From positions 1,558,079 to 1,622,078 of the forward strand of contig NZ_NISU01000001.1 in assembly GCF_002335805.1 (NCBI RefSeq): a DNA stretch of 64,000 bases, given 5' to 3'. Below the pieces are notes generated by a model, which was given only the letters and a program-made list of their open reading frames with translations, searched no databases and was not told the origin of the DNA. Positions within the stretch are counted from its first letter, which is position 1, and every line of letters begins with the position of its first letter. Of this stretch, positions 53,107 to 62,332 are shown in pieces. A program made the position numbers and the translations under genes. This stretch comes from Bacillus sp. FJAT-45350. Lineage in GTDB: Bacteria > Bacillota > Bacilli > Bacillales > NISU01.

Positions 53107-53814
53107 TTATGTTTTTTGAATATATTGAGATAAATGGATCCAATTTGGATGAAGGGTCAGGAGTATTAACGTAATTAAATACTTACGATATCGTTCTAAC
53201 GTTTTAGGTCTATAGTTATGTTTTTTACAGAAGGCAGTGACTGGTAATCGTTTTTTTGTTAGGAACAGATCTACACATTCTTGATCTTGACTTAAAACTG
53301 AAGCAATTTCCTTTAGGTTTTCACGAGTATCTTTATGCTTGGGACAAAACTGCTCAAGTTCATCAAAAGCAATTGAAAAACCTTGTAATGCTAGATTTAA
53401 TTCGAGTATTTCCTCTACTAGTTCACTAGTTTGTACAGATTGTTTAAATGATTCAATGGACTTATTAGCTTCCATTTCATTTAACGTGATGTCATCATCA
53501 TTGATATTTTGGTTTAATGAAAGATGATGCTCTCTTTTTTCGCGACGATAAAAATCAATCAGATCTCTTTTTATTAAAAGATAGACATAATTTAGAAACT
53601 TTCTACCTCCGTTTTTATCAAATGTGTCAATGGCACGATTGAAAGCTAGTAAACCAATGCTAGCTTCTTCATCGCTCCATGTACGATACTCACGACATAT
53701 ATGACCTACTGTATTAATAATATATGGTCGATAATGTCTAATTAATTGTTCTCGAACTAACTCATTACCCTTTTTCGCATCTTCTAGTTGATTAACTAAT
53801 TCTACTTGATCCAT
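53107..53814 (-). CDS. sigI: RNA polymerase sigma factor SigI
   Basis: 235 aa. An N-terminal sigma-2-like region contains REQLIRHYRPYIINTVGHICRE, EEASIGLLAFNRAIDTFDKNGGRKFLNYVYLLIKRDLIDFYRREKRE. A C-terminal DNA-binding part ends SVLSQDQECVDLFLTKKRLPVTAFCKKHNYRPKTLERYRKYL. This matches SigI of Bacillus, a heat-responsive sigma factor held by RsgI. The length is slightly below the B. subtilis protein. No clear SigI-type promoter was seen in the 135 bases upstream; a hairpin (GGCAATAA / TTATTGCC) lies there. Confidence 0.92.
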   Translation of the reverse strand: MDQVELVNQLEDAKKGNELVREQLIRHYRPYIINTVGHICREYRTWSDEEASIGLLAFNRAIDTFDKNGGRKFLNYVYLLIKRDLIDFYRREKREHHLSLNQNINDDDITLNEMEANKSIESFKQSVQTSELVEEILELNLALQGFSIAFDELEQFCPKHKDTRENLKEIASVLSQDQECVDLFLTKKRLPVTAFCKKHNYRPKTLERYRKYLITLILLTLHPNWIHLSQYIQKT

Positions 53815-53949
53815 GTCAATTACACCTACTTATCACATTCCAAACACGCTCTTTAAGCATACTTTATCTTATAAGGTTGGTAAATAAACGATAAGGAATA
53901 GGCAATAACTCCCTTGAACTGGAATTATTGCCCTTTAAAAATGGTGCAT

Positions 53950-54825
53950 TTATGGTCTATTACTATTTCGTCCATTTCCATTTTGGGAAGGGTGATTTTC
54001 TCCCTTAGCTCTTGCTTGTTTTGCTCTTTCTTGACCTTTACTCTTACCGTTATTTGCTCTTTCACTTGCATGTTGCCTAGCTTGAGCAGCTTTTTCATTA
54101 CCTTTTACTTTTGTAGGTGAAGCAATTATTTCTTTTGCTTCTTCTTCTACTTGCTCTTCCTTCTCTTCAACTTGATTAGTTCCAACTGTATATTCTAGTT
54201 TAAGTGATGCTGTTTCTTCTTTATGTTCTTTTATTACTTGATTTTCGTTATGTTCAGTTTCTTCTACCTCAGACTCTACTTTACTCTCTTCTTCCATTTT
54301 AATGCGTAGTGCTTTTTTCATTTCTACTCGAAGTTTTGCTTCCGCACGTTTTTCCATTGCTCTTTCTTGATTAGCAAGTGCTCTTCTAATACCTGCCTTT
54401 GCTTGCTCTGGTAAGTTCTCCCTTTCAAGTAATACAAGAAGGTTATTTCCACGGTTTGAATGATGAAGTACTACTTCCTCTTCAATCTCAGTAATGTCCT
54501 CTCCATTTTCTTCAGCTTCATCAAGCTTTTTCTCTATTTCTTCTATATTTTCTTGAATATGCTCTATAATTCTATTAGCTAAGTCAGGATCAACTACCTC
54601 ATTTTCTTCAATCTCTAACATACGCTTATTCGCATTTTCTAGTAAAATATCAATCTTTTCTTCCCAATCTTCTGTATACTCATACTTAACTTTTTCAATC
54701 GCATGAATTAATTCATATAATGGAGAATTAGGGTCATTCACATAGGTTGTTTCTTGCTCCTCAGCGCTTGCCGTACCAACAACTAAAATTGAACTTAACA
54801 TAACACAAATTGTAAAACGTTTCAT
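53950..54825 (-). CDS. Secreted DUF5667-type protein upstream of sigI
   Basis: 291 aa. Signal peptide (about residues 1-22, ending TASA). A helical core (about 30-170) starts DPNSPLYELIHAIEKVKYEYT, the look of DUF5667 domains, with heavy Glu/Lys coiled-coil text. A charged linker and a Lys/Arg/Asn/Gly-rich tail (SERANNGKSKGQERAKQARAKG) follow. The tail resembles that of the neighbouring RsgI. It lies 135 bases upstream of sigI and could be an extracytoplasmic partner or a target of the SigI system. Function unknown. Confidence 0.75.
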   Translation of the reverse strand: MKRFTICVMLSSILVVGTASAEEQETTYVNDPNSPLYELIHAIEKVKYEYTEDWEEKIDILLENANKRMLEIEENEVVDPDLANRIIEHIQENIEEIEKKLDEAEENGEDITEIEEEVVLHHSNRGNNLLVLLERENLPEQAKAGIRRALANQERAMEKRAEAKLRVEMKKALRIKMEEESKVESEVEETEHNENQVIKEHKEETASLKLEYTVGTNQVEEKEEQVEEEAKEIIASPTKVKGNEKAAQARQHASERANNGKSKGQERAKQARAKGENHPSQNGNGRNSNRP

Positions 54826-54898
54826 AATAATATCTTCCTTCCAGTATGTTTTTGAAAATGATTTATATAAAAGGACTTTACCCTCCTATTATTAGATT

Positions 54899-55390
54899 TT
54901 ATTTGAATTCCATTATGATACCTTGGTTTTGTTCATATTCATGTAAAGGTGTGATGAGTGTAAATATCGTTGTTTTTCCGTCTACCTGTTCTGTAAAAAT
55001 ATCTGTTCTAACACTATCTTTCCTGTCGGTCTGATAAGCTAGATGGTTCTTTGTCTGTTCGATTACGATAACATTCCCAGCACTTCGTAGTAATTCTTCC
55101 TGTATAGAGATAATCGCTTTATCAGTTTCTATTACTGAGAAAACCCCTTTTACATTTTGTTTTTCATGAATGATTGAAATTGTTGGTGGATTAGCACTTA
55201 TTTCCTTCTCGATCGACCAACCTTGCATTTCGTTTAGCTTTTCATATAATGACATCGTTTCTACTTCAACTAGTTGGACAACAGGCTTCTTTTCCTCGAC
55301 TTCATAAGAGGAATGTACCACATCCTTTGCACAACCAGTGCTTAGTAATAACGTAAATGCTGCTCCGATTAGGACAAATCCCTTATTCAT
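54899..55390 (-). CDS. Lipoprotein of unknown function
   Basis: 163 aa. A lipobox LSTGC at residues 16-20 marks export and lipid anchoring. The rest is a soluble alpha/beta domain: EVETMSLYEKLNEMQGWSIEKE, KQNVKGVFSVIETDKAIISIQ and NVIVIEQTKNHLAYQTDRKDS. Upstream of the DUF5667 protein on the same strand, 73 bases apart, so it may be part of one unit with the sigI genes. Not recognised. Confidence 0.7.
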   Translation of the reverse strand: MNKGFVLIGAAFTLLLSTGCAKDVVHSSYEVEEKKPVVQLVEVETMSLYEKLNEMQGWSIEKEISANPPTISIIHEKQNVKGVFSVIETDKAIISIQEELLRSAGNVIVIEQTKNHLAYQTDRKDSVRTDIFTEQVDGKTTIFTLITPLHEYEQNQGIIMEFK

Positions 55391-55480
55391 ATGTCTATCA
55401 CCTCACAAGTAACTTGCTCATTTATGTACCTACTAATCTATACGACTAGCGTTTTGTTTTTTAGGGGGAAAATGAAAAAA

Positions 55481-55510
55481 ACTCACCCTACTACTTAAGT
55501 AAGATGAGTG
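55481..55510 (-). terminator. Terminator after topB
   Basis: ACTCATCTTACTT / AAGTAGTAGGGTGAGT imperfect stem followed by TTTTTTC on the minus strand. Confidence 0.6.
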
Positions 55511-55517
55511 AATCACG

Positions 55518-57398
55518 TTATTTTTTTAGATTTAATTTGGCTAATGCTTCTGCTAATGCTGGGTTAAATGGTTCTTCATCTGTATTTGGTTGTTTCTTTA
55601 AATATTTATTTACATCTCTTTTAGATGCTTTGCTTCCTTTTTCCTTTTCTTTTCTTGCATTAAAACTAGATAGCTTTTCTCTATGTCCACATACACATGC
55701 AAAGGTTTGTCCTTCTCCTTCACCTCTTAATTCAAGCTTCTTTTTACACTTCGGACATCTAGCGTTTGTAACTTTTGATTTTCCTTTACGGTAGCCACAT
55801 TCTCTGTCCTGACAAACAAGCATTTTTCCCTTTTTTGAGCTAACTTCGAGTAAGAGTTTGCTACATTCAGGACATTTTGTTCCAGTAACATTATCATGTT
55901 TAAATTTCTTTTCACTATTTTTAATCTGATGAACTACTGTTTTTGCATAACTCTTCATTTCTTGTATAAAGGTATCTTTGTTTAATGTTCCTTTTGAAAT
56001 AGCTTCAAGCTTTTGTTCCAATTCAGCTGTTAATGAAGGTGAGCGTAAATCTTCAGGTACTAGTTCTAATAATTGCTTTCCTTTCGACGTAACAAAAATA
56101 TCTTTGCCTCTTTTTTCAATTAAGAAGCTGTTAAAAAGCTTTTCAATGATATCAGCACGAGTAGCTACTGTTCCAAGTCCACCTGTTTGCCCGATTGTTT
56201 GAATAAGGCTTTTGTCTTCATTCGCCATGTACTTAGCTGGGTTTTCCATAGCTGATAGGAGTGTTCCTTCATTAAATGGAGCTGGTGGTTGTGTTGACCC
56301 TTTTGTTTGAGTTATTGACGTTATTGAAAGCTTGTCTCCTTTAGATATTACTGGCAGCGTCTGATTGACATCAGTACTGTTTTCATCTTCTTCAAACTGA
56401 TTGTCATAGACTTCTTTCCAGCCTTGTGATAGGACAATCTTTCCCTTAGCGATAAACGTTTCATTATTTATAGATGTAGTAATACTAGTTTGCTCATATT
56501 CATGAGGTGGATAAAGTACGGCTAAAAACCGTTTGACAACTAAGTCATATATTTTACGTTCCTTATCGCTAAATGCTCTGAGACTTGGTTGGTCTTCAGT
56601 CGGTATAATTGCATGATGGTCTGATACTTTACTATTGTCAACAAAGGATTTCACTGGTTTGATTGGTTGATTGACTAGTATACCAGCGAGTTTTACATAT
56701 GGCCCTACCGAAATTGCTCGTAGACGGTCCTTTATTGTATCGACAATATCAGTCGATAGGTGTCTAGAGTCTGTTCTTGGATATGTTAAAACTTTATGTT
56801 GTTCATATAATTTTTGCATAATAGATAAAGTCTCTTTCGCTGAGAAACCAAATCGTTTATTTGCATCGCGTTGTAATTCGGTTAAGTCATAAAGCATAGG
56901 AGAAAAGCTTTGTTTCTTCTTTTTCTCAACCGAAACTACCTCAGCTTCTTTAGACGCTAGAATTTTAAGTAATTCGTCAGATAGCTCTTTATTAAATGTT
57001 TTTGTATCCTTTGTTTTATTATCTTGCCATACTAACTTTACTCTTTCTTTAGTTGATGCAGTAATCCCAAAGTATGGCTTTGGTTTAAAGTTTCGTATTT
57101 CTTCTTCTCTTTTTGCAATAATCGCCAATGTAGGAGTCTGCACTCTGCCACATGATAGCTGAGCATTATATTTCGTAGTTAATGCTCTTGTTGCATTCAT
57201 CCCTACAAACCAGTCGGCCTCTGAACGAGCTACGGCTGAAGCATATAGATTCTCATAGTTTTTGCCACTCTTTAAATTGGAAAAGCCATCCTTAATAGCT
57301 TTATCAGTGACTGATGAAATCCACAATCGTTTCACTGTTTTTTTCACATTTGCTTTTTCAATAATCCATCTTGCAACTAGCTCTCCTTCTCGACCCGC
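55518..57398 (-). pseudogene. topB: DNA topoisomerase III, 5' part cut off by the mobile element
   Basis: 626 codons remain, from AGREGELVARWIIEKANVKK to the end. A full Bacillus TopB is about 727 aa; the missing first ~105 codons encode most of the TOPRIM domain. The visible sequence keeps the strand-passage domains, the catalytic Tyr in TYPRTDSR, TPPAPFNEGTLLSAMENPAKY, the GGLGTVATRADIIEKLF motif and two C-terminal four-Cys zinc clusters (CPECSK..CQDREC; CPKCKK..CVC). In-frame stops (TAA, TAG) stand directly upstream of the GCG codon at 57398, so the gene is interrupted inside the conserved TDAGREGE motif. The protein cannot be active unless the element leaves precisely. Confidence 0.9.
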
Positions 57399-57410
57399 TT
57401 ATCTCTATCA

Positions 57411-57435
57411 TTATGCACATAATTAATTATGCACA
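57411..57435 (+). repeat. Paired TTATGCACA repeats at the element's left end
   Basis: Direct copies of TTATGCACA at 57411-57419 and 57427-57435 with a perfect palindrome CATAATTAATTATG (57418-57431) across them. Related TGCACATAAAT / TGTACATAAAT copies occur at about 57496 and 57565. They are candidate recombinase-binding sites. Confidence 0.55.
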
Positions 57436-57612
57436 CTATACTTCATTAAAAAGGTTGGTAAAATAGTTTATTTCAAGAATAGCAGAAGATTTTAATTGCA
57501 CATAAATAGGTATAATGCTAGAATTTGTAAGTAGGGATCTAACATGACGTATCCTACTGAAAACTGTACATAAATCGGAAGATGTAACTAATTTTAAGTT
57601 AGGGGGACAATT

Positions 57613-58851
57613 TTGTCTAATAACAATATTCTCTTATTTGAAAGTAAAAGTAGTAGCTTCAAGTTTATTGCAATACCTATTTGGATAGATTATCTATTTT
57701 TAAATAATGGAGAAGTTAAAAAGAAGCAATTAACTTTAATTGGATTAAAAAATACTAATCTCAATGTACATGTCATACACCCTCTTTCTCAATTCATTAT
57801 GCACTATTGGGGTTCAAGGAAATATAACACTCAAAGAAAGTACTCAAATAATATAGTAAAGTTTCTAAATTATTTGCTTGAAAATCAAGGACAGTTTCAG
57901 ATTGAATCCCTACAAGATTTAAAAATTGTTCATGGAGATAAATATTTAAACTCCCTTACAGTTGAAGGTGTTCGTAGAGACACCGTAAGAAATGCTGAAC
58001 GAACTCTAGTTTATTTTTATAAATGGTTAGTAAAGGAAGAGTGTTCTATTCACTTTGATACTAACAAATTTGAAAAGAAACAAGGTCAATACGGATATTA
58101 TTACGAGTCACCATTTAGACCAATTTATCCAGAAAAAAAACCGAACAAAGTTGAACACGCCTTTCCACCTAGTTATATTCCATTATTCCTTGAGGTAGCA
58201 ATCGCTGTTGCGAAACCAATTGCCCTAGGGATATATTTACAATTTTTTGGTGGATTGAGGATTAGTGAAGTAATTAACTTAAGAAGAACACAGGTTACTA
58301 GGAGTATGAATAAAGGTGATTTTGTATTTAAAGTTGATAACCAGCATTTTAGGACAGACATAAAAGATCACGCTAGTGTTAAGAAGGTTAGAACGCAACG
58401 AGTTTTCCAAATAGAAGATTGGGGAAATATCCTTTTAAATGACCACTTAAAAATATTTAAACCTATTGATCAAACTAACGCATTGTTTGTTAATCAGGAT
58501 GGAAAAGCCATGTCGCAAAGAAGCTATAGACAATACTTTGAAAAAGCAAAACATAAATTTATTGAATTACTTATTAGCCATGGTGATAGTGAACAAAAGT
58601 TACTCGGTCAACACCTAAAATATATGAAATGGTCAACTCATATTGGCCGTGGCACATTTACAAATCTATTAGCAGAGTATGCCGAGAACCCATATGAAAT
58701 ATCACAACCACGCGGCGACAGTAGTATAAACTCATCCTTAACCTACATGAACTCAACAGAACGTTTACATAAAAAAATAGAAGAAAAATTCTCAAATTTA
58801 CATGAGCATTATATTCCTAAATTAATAGATAGAGAGGGAGTACATGAATAG
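57613..58851 (+). CDS. tnpA: Tyrosine recombinase 1 (TnpA-like)
   Basis: 412 aa from a TTG start, eight bases after AGGGGGAC. The N-terminal half (about residues 60-145) is a SAM-like core-binding domain (SQFIMHYWGSRKYNTQRKYS). The catalytic domain shows Arg216 in FGGLRISEVINL, His343 and Arg346 in STHIGRGTF, and Tyr378 in SSLTYMNST. At the usual second His position (nine before the Tyr) there is Asp369. Part of a three-recombinase operon; its stop overlaps the next start by 8 bases. It should cut and join DNA at the element ends together with the other two. Confidence 0.9.
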   Translation: MSNNNILLFESKSSSFKFIAIPIWIDYLFLNNGEVKKKQLTLIGLKNTNLNVHVIHPLSQFIMHYWGSRKYNTQRKYSNNIVKFLNYLLENQGQFQIESLQDLKIVHGDKYLNSLTVEGVRRDTVRNAERTLVYFYKWLVKEECSIHFDTNKFEKKQGQYGYYYESPFRPIYPEKKPNKVEHAFPPSYIPLFLEVAIAVAKPIALGIYLQFFGGLRISEVINLRRTQVTRSMNKGDFVFKVDNQHFRTDIKDHASVKKVRTQRVFQIEDWGNILLNDHLKIFKPIDQTNALFVNQDGKAMSQRSYRQYFEKAKHKFIELLISHGDSEQKLLGQHLKYMKWSTHIGRGTFTNLLAEYAENPYEISQPRGDSSINSSLTYMNSTERLHKKIEEKFSNLHEHYIPKLIDREGVHE

Positions 58852-61800
58852 AACAGAGGGGTTCCATACAGTAAAAGAAGCTGCTAATAGATTAGGTTAT
58901 AAAAGTAAAAACAGTATTTTAAATCTTATAAAAAAAGAAGATATATTTCCTAATGCATTTAAAGAAAAAGGTATTTGGAAAATACCCTTATCTGATGTCG
59001 AGAAATATGAGGAAAGAAGTAAAAAGTTATACGAAAACGTTCTCACTGATAAGTTAGGTAGTTCTACTTATCTATCCGTAAAGGAAGTTGCAGATAGATT
59101 AAGTTTTAATAGTACCACCAGCGTGTTAAATCGTCTAAAAAATGATGTATTCTCCAATGCGATTTTAATTAAGAATGAGTGGAGAATACCACTTCAGGAT
59201 GTCGAGGCGTTTGAAGAAAGAATAAATATAGTTAAAGAGAGAACGAAAACATGTTTAAAAGCACAGGACGTTGCTGAAAGATTAAGTATAAGTTCCAGTT
59301 ATGTCATTTATCTAATAAAAAACGAAAGTACATTTCCTAATGCCTTTTTTAATAGCGGTAAGTGGTGGATACCTCTTTCTGATATCGACTCTTATGAAAA
59401 AAAACTATTAGAAGAAAGAAAAAAAACTAGTTTAAATTTGCAAGAGGTAGCTAAAAGATTTGGTTTGCAATATGGCACCGCTATAAACTTAAAGAAAAAC
59501 AGAAGCCTATTCCCGAACGCCATTAAATCCCAGGGTGTTTGGAGGATTCCACTTTCAGATATTGAAGAATTTGAGGAAGGGAAAACTTATTTAACTGTTA
59601 AACAAGTTGCTGACAGACTAGGTTACAGCAGTACCTCAAGTGTTTTAAATCTTATTAATAAAGAGGATATTTTCCCAAACGCATTTAAAGACAAAGATAA
59701 TTGGAAGATACCTCTTTCAGATATTGAAACAATCGAGGAGAAAAGTGAAAATAGTATAACCTCACCAGAGGCTTCTGAAAGGTTAAATATAAGTAATAGG
59801 CAGGTCATTTATCGAATAAAGAACGAAAGTTTATTCCCAAATGCCTTTAAATTCCAAGGTGTTTGGAGGATTCCACTTTCAGATATTAAAGAATTTGAGG
59901 AAAGAAAAACTTATTTAACTGTTAAACAAGTTGCTGACAGACTAGGTTACAGCAGTACCTCAAGTGTTTTAAATCTTATTAATAAAGAGGATATTTTCCC
60001 AAACGCATTTAGAGACAAAGGTAATTGGAAGATACCTTTGTCAGATCTTCAAACAATCGAGGAGAAAGTTAGCAAATGTTTATCTTTAACAGAAGTTGCG
60101 ATTAGATTAGATTGTAGTAATGACACTGTTCTATACCTTATTGACAAAAAAGACGAATTTCCGAATGCATTTATATTTTTGAATAGTTGGAAGATACCAT
60201 TATCGGATGTTTTATCATACGAAGAGGTTCTTAGCTTCAAATCAAAAAACTTTTATTCACCATCTGCTGCAGCAAAAGCAATAGGTGTACAGTTAGTAAC
60301 TGTCATGAAACTAATTAAAAAGAATAGATTTCCTAATGTAAAAGAGGATAATTTGGGTAAGCCACTAATCCCAAAATCAGATGTGGAAAAATTTATAAGT
60401 ACAGAGACTGAATATAAGAAGAGATTTTTATCAATTAGGGAAAGTGCACAAATGGTTGATAAGAGCTTTGTTGCAATAAAACAGAAAGTGAAAGATTATT
60501 TTCCTAATGCAGTTAAAAACTTTAAGGGTGAATGGAGAATTCCCCCTTCTGATATAGAGTCACATAAAGATAAGCAAGATTATAATAGCAAAATTGCCTT
60601 AAAAGAATTGTTATCCTTTATAAACCATAACCATAATGTAGGAGGAAACAACTTCCCAAATACAATAAGGCTGTATAAAGAATACGTTACATTGCAATTC
60701 AATAAAATGTCAGGATCACCTGCGTATATCCGTGATAGATACTCAACCTATGAAAAAATTTTAAAATACCTTGTTGAAACTTTAAAAGTAGAAGTCTACT
60801 TTTTAGCAATAGAAGAATTGCAAGAGTTAATTAGTGAAGCGAAGAATAAGCAACAAAAAATTATTATTCCGAGATTTTTAAATTATTGTTATAGAGAAAT
60901 GGACATAGAACCAAAAGAAATTATTACAATTGAGAAAAAAGACAAAGAGAAAGAGATGTATATTTACCCTCCTGAACTGTTTAATAGATTATATAATTAT
61001 ACAAAGGAAGTTGAACTCCACAAAATTAAGGCAATTAATGATCAATTCTATGCAAATATGTGGGCATATTCCCTACTATTACTCACCGATTTCATTCGAG
61101 GTGGAGATTTAATTTTCCAAACTCCAAATATACAAGTCGAAGAGCTAAGAGTGACTTCATTAGAAGGGTTTTCAGAAAATAATCTATTAGATATAGAGTC
61201 ACAAAAAGTAATCAATCAATTATATATTCACTTTAGAAATCGAAGGGCAAGCAAAACTGGTGAACTCCTAACATTTATTGTTTCACCTGATTTAGTATCT
61301 CCTCTTGCTCACGCATTGGTTATTAGTGAATTCCATAGAAAATCAAATAATATGGATTTGCTCCTAGGAACATTTATTAGTACCACTAAATATAGAAATT
61401 TATATACTAGTGGCATGAAGCGTCACCAGAAATTTTATTGCGACCATCCCGAATTTAAAGAATTCAATTTTAAAAGTAGAATAATGAATAGAACTGTTGC
61501 GACTTACCTCTTTTACAGCATTGTAGAAGAAGATGGAGAGGATGCTGATTTAGCTTTATTTTTAACAGAAAGGGCAAGATCACATAAACAGTCTGATTCA
61601 ACAGCAATTTACATTCAGGCTACCAATAAAGATGGTGCAATTAGTCGAATATCACACAACCTTTTTAGAAGAGGTCACTTTGGCTGGTTGTATAATTATT
61701 TAATAATTTTCGCTTCACAAAATAGTGAAACCAATCACACATTAGAAGAAAGAACAAAAATGATTGAAGATATTAGGGTGAATTATTCTCCTTCTTTATT

Positions 61801-62311
61801 AGAATCTTTAGGTAAAGTCTTATTAAATCACATTTCGATAACACCTAATAGTTTTGAAAAAAAGGATATATCATACCAACTAAACCAAATTTACGAGAAT
61901 CGACGTTCAATCGTTTCTAGATTAAGAGAGTATTCACAGGAAGAAGTTAAAGAAATTGTCCTAAAACTTTCAAAAGGCGAAATGCCTTCAAAATCTGAGT
62001 ATGGACAATGTTTTCTTTATCCTGGTTGCAAATATCCGAAACGACAAAACTGCTTTGGTTGTGAATATCTTATACCTCAAAACTTAATATTAATAGAATT
62101 AAAAAGTGAAATTAACAGGTTGATTGACAATATTAAAAAAGCTACTAACGAAGTGATCTTAGAAAGAGAAACTAACTTTTTAATGCATGTGCTATTTTTA
62201 TGGAAAGAAGCACGAATGTGTTTTGGTGATGAAATAACTAGTGCATATATACCTATAGAAATAACCTGGGATAAAATTGAAGGGGTTGCCTCAAAAATAA
62301 AAATCAACTAA
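58844..62311 (+). CDS. tnpB: Tyrosine recombinase 2 with ten helix-turn-helix modules (TnpB-like)
   Basis: 1155 aa. Residues 1-583 form ten tandem modules of 53-74 residues (starts 1, 75, 136, 195, 248, 303, 356, 411, 469, 527). Each has an excisionase/MerR-type pattern such as LTVKQVADRLGYSSTSSVLN followed by FPNAF and WKIPLSDIE. The recombinase part (584-1155) carries Arg752 in TDFIRGGDLI, Arg883 in RIMNRTVATYLF, His914 and Tyr923 in STAIYIQ; the first His of HxxR is missing. A four-Cys cluster (Cys1056, 1062, 1070, 1073) lies near the end. Ordinary Tn554 TnpB is about 630 aa, equal to the second part alone. Confidence 0.88.
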   Translation: MNRTEGFHTVKEAANRLGYKSKNSILNLIKKEDIFPNAFKEKGIWKIPLSDVEKYEERSKKLYENVLTDKLGSSTYLSVKEVADRLSFNSTTSVLNRLKNDVFSNAILIKNEWRIPLQDVEAFEERINIVKERTKTCLKAQDVAERLSISSSYVIYLIKNESTFPNAFFNSGKWWIPLSDIDSYEKKLLEERKKTSLNLQEVAKRFGLQYGTAINLKKNRSLFPNAIKSQGVWRIPLSDIEEFEEGKTYLTVKQVADRLGYSSTSSVLNLINKEDIFPNAFKDKDNWKIPLSDIETIEEKSENSITSPEASERLNISNRQVIYRIKNESLFPNAFKFQGVWRIPLSDIKEFEERKTYLTVKQVADRLGYSSTSSVLNLINKEDIFPNAFRDKGNWKIPLSDLQTIEEKVSKCLSLTEVAIRLDCSNDTVLYLIDKKDEFPNAFIFLNSWKIPLSDVLSYEEVLSFKSKNFYSPSAAAKAIGVQLVTVMKLIKKNRFPNVKEDNLGKPLIPKSDVEKFISTETEYKKRFLSIRESAQMVDKSFVAIKQKVKDYFPNAVKNFKGEWRIPPSDIESHKDKQDYNSKIALKELLSFINHNHNVGGNNFPNTIRLYKEYVTLQFNKMSGSPAYIRDRYSTYEKILKYLVETLKVEVYFLAIEELQELISEAKNKQQKIIIPRFLNYCYREMDIEPKEIITIEKKDKEKEMYIYPPELFNRLYNYTKEVELHKIKAINDQFYANMWAYSLLLLTDFIRGGDLIFQTPNIQVEELRVTSLEGFSENNLLDIESQKVINQLYIHFRNRRASKTGELLTFIVSPDLVSPLAHALVISEFHRKSNNMDLLLGTFISTTKYRNLYTSGMKRHQKFYCDHPEFKEFNFKSRIMNRTVATYLFYSIVEEDGEDADLALFLTERARSHKQSDSTAIYIQATNKDGAISRISHNLFRRGHFGWLYNYLIIFASQNSETNHTLEERTKMIEDIRVNYSPSLLESLGKVLLNHISITPNSFEKKDISYQLNQIYENRRSIVSRLREYSQEEVKEIVLKLSKGEMPSKSEYGQCFLYPGCKYPKRQNCFGCEYLIPQNLILIELKSEINRLIDNIKKATNEVILERETNFLMHVLFLWKEARMCFGDEITSAYIPIEITWDKIEGVASKIKIN
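59534..60067 (+). repeat. 324-bp tandem duplication inside tnpB
   Basis: 59534-59743 and 59858-60067 are nearly identical, with a stretch of more than 100 bases from GGTTACAGCAGTACC onward unchanged. The shift is exactly 324 bases (108 codons, two modules), so modules 4-5 were copied to give modules 6-7. Confidence 0.9.
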
Positions 62312-62332
62312 TCTATAAAAGGTGTGAAATAG

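Noticed and set aside
57348-57398. Reading topB as an intact gene starting at GTG 57347
   Set aside because: Homology continues upstream to 57398, and the TOPRIM domain is missing, so the apparent start is only the first available start-like codon.
60049-60240. Minus-strand frames over the HTH array of tnpB
   Set aside because: Antisense shadows produced by the repeated codons; no ribosome binding sites.
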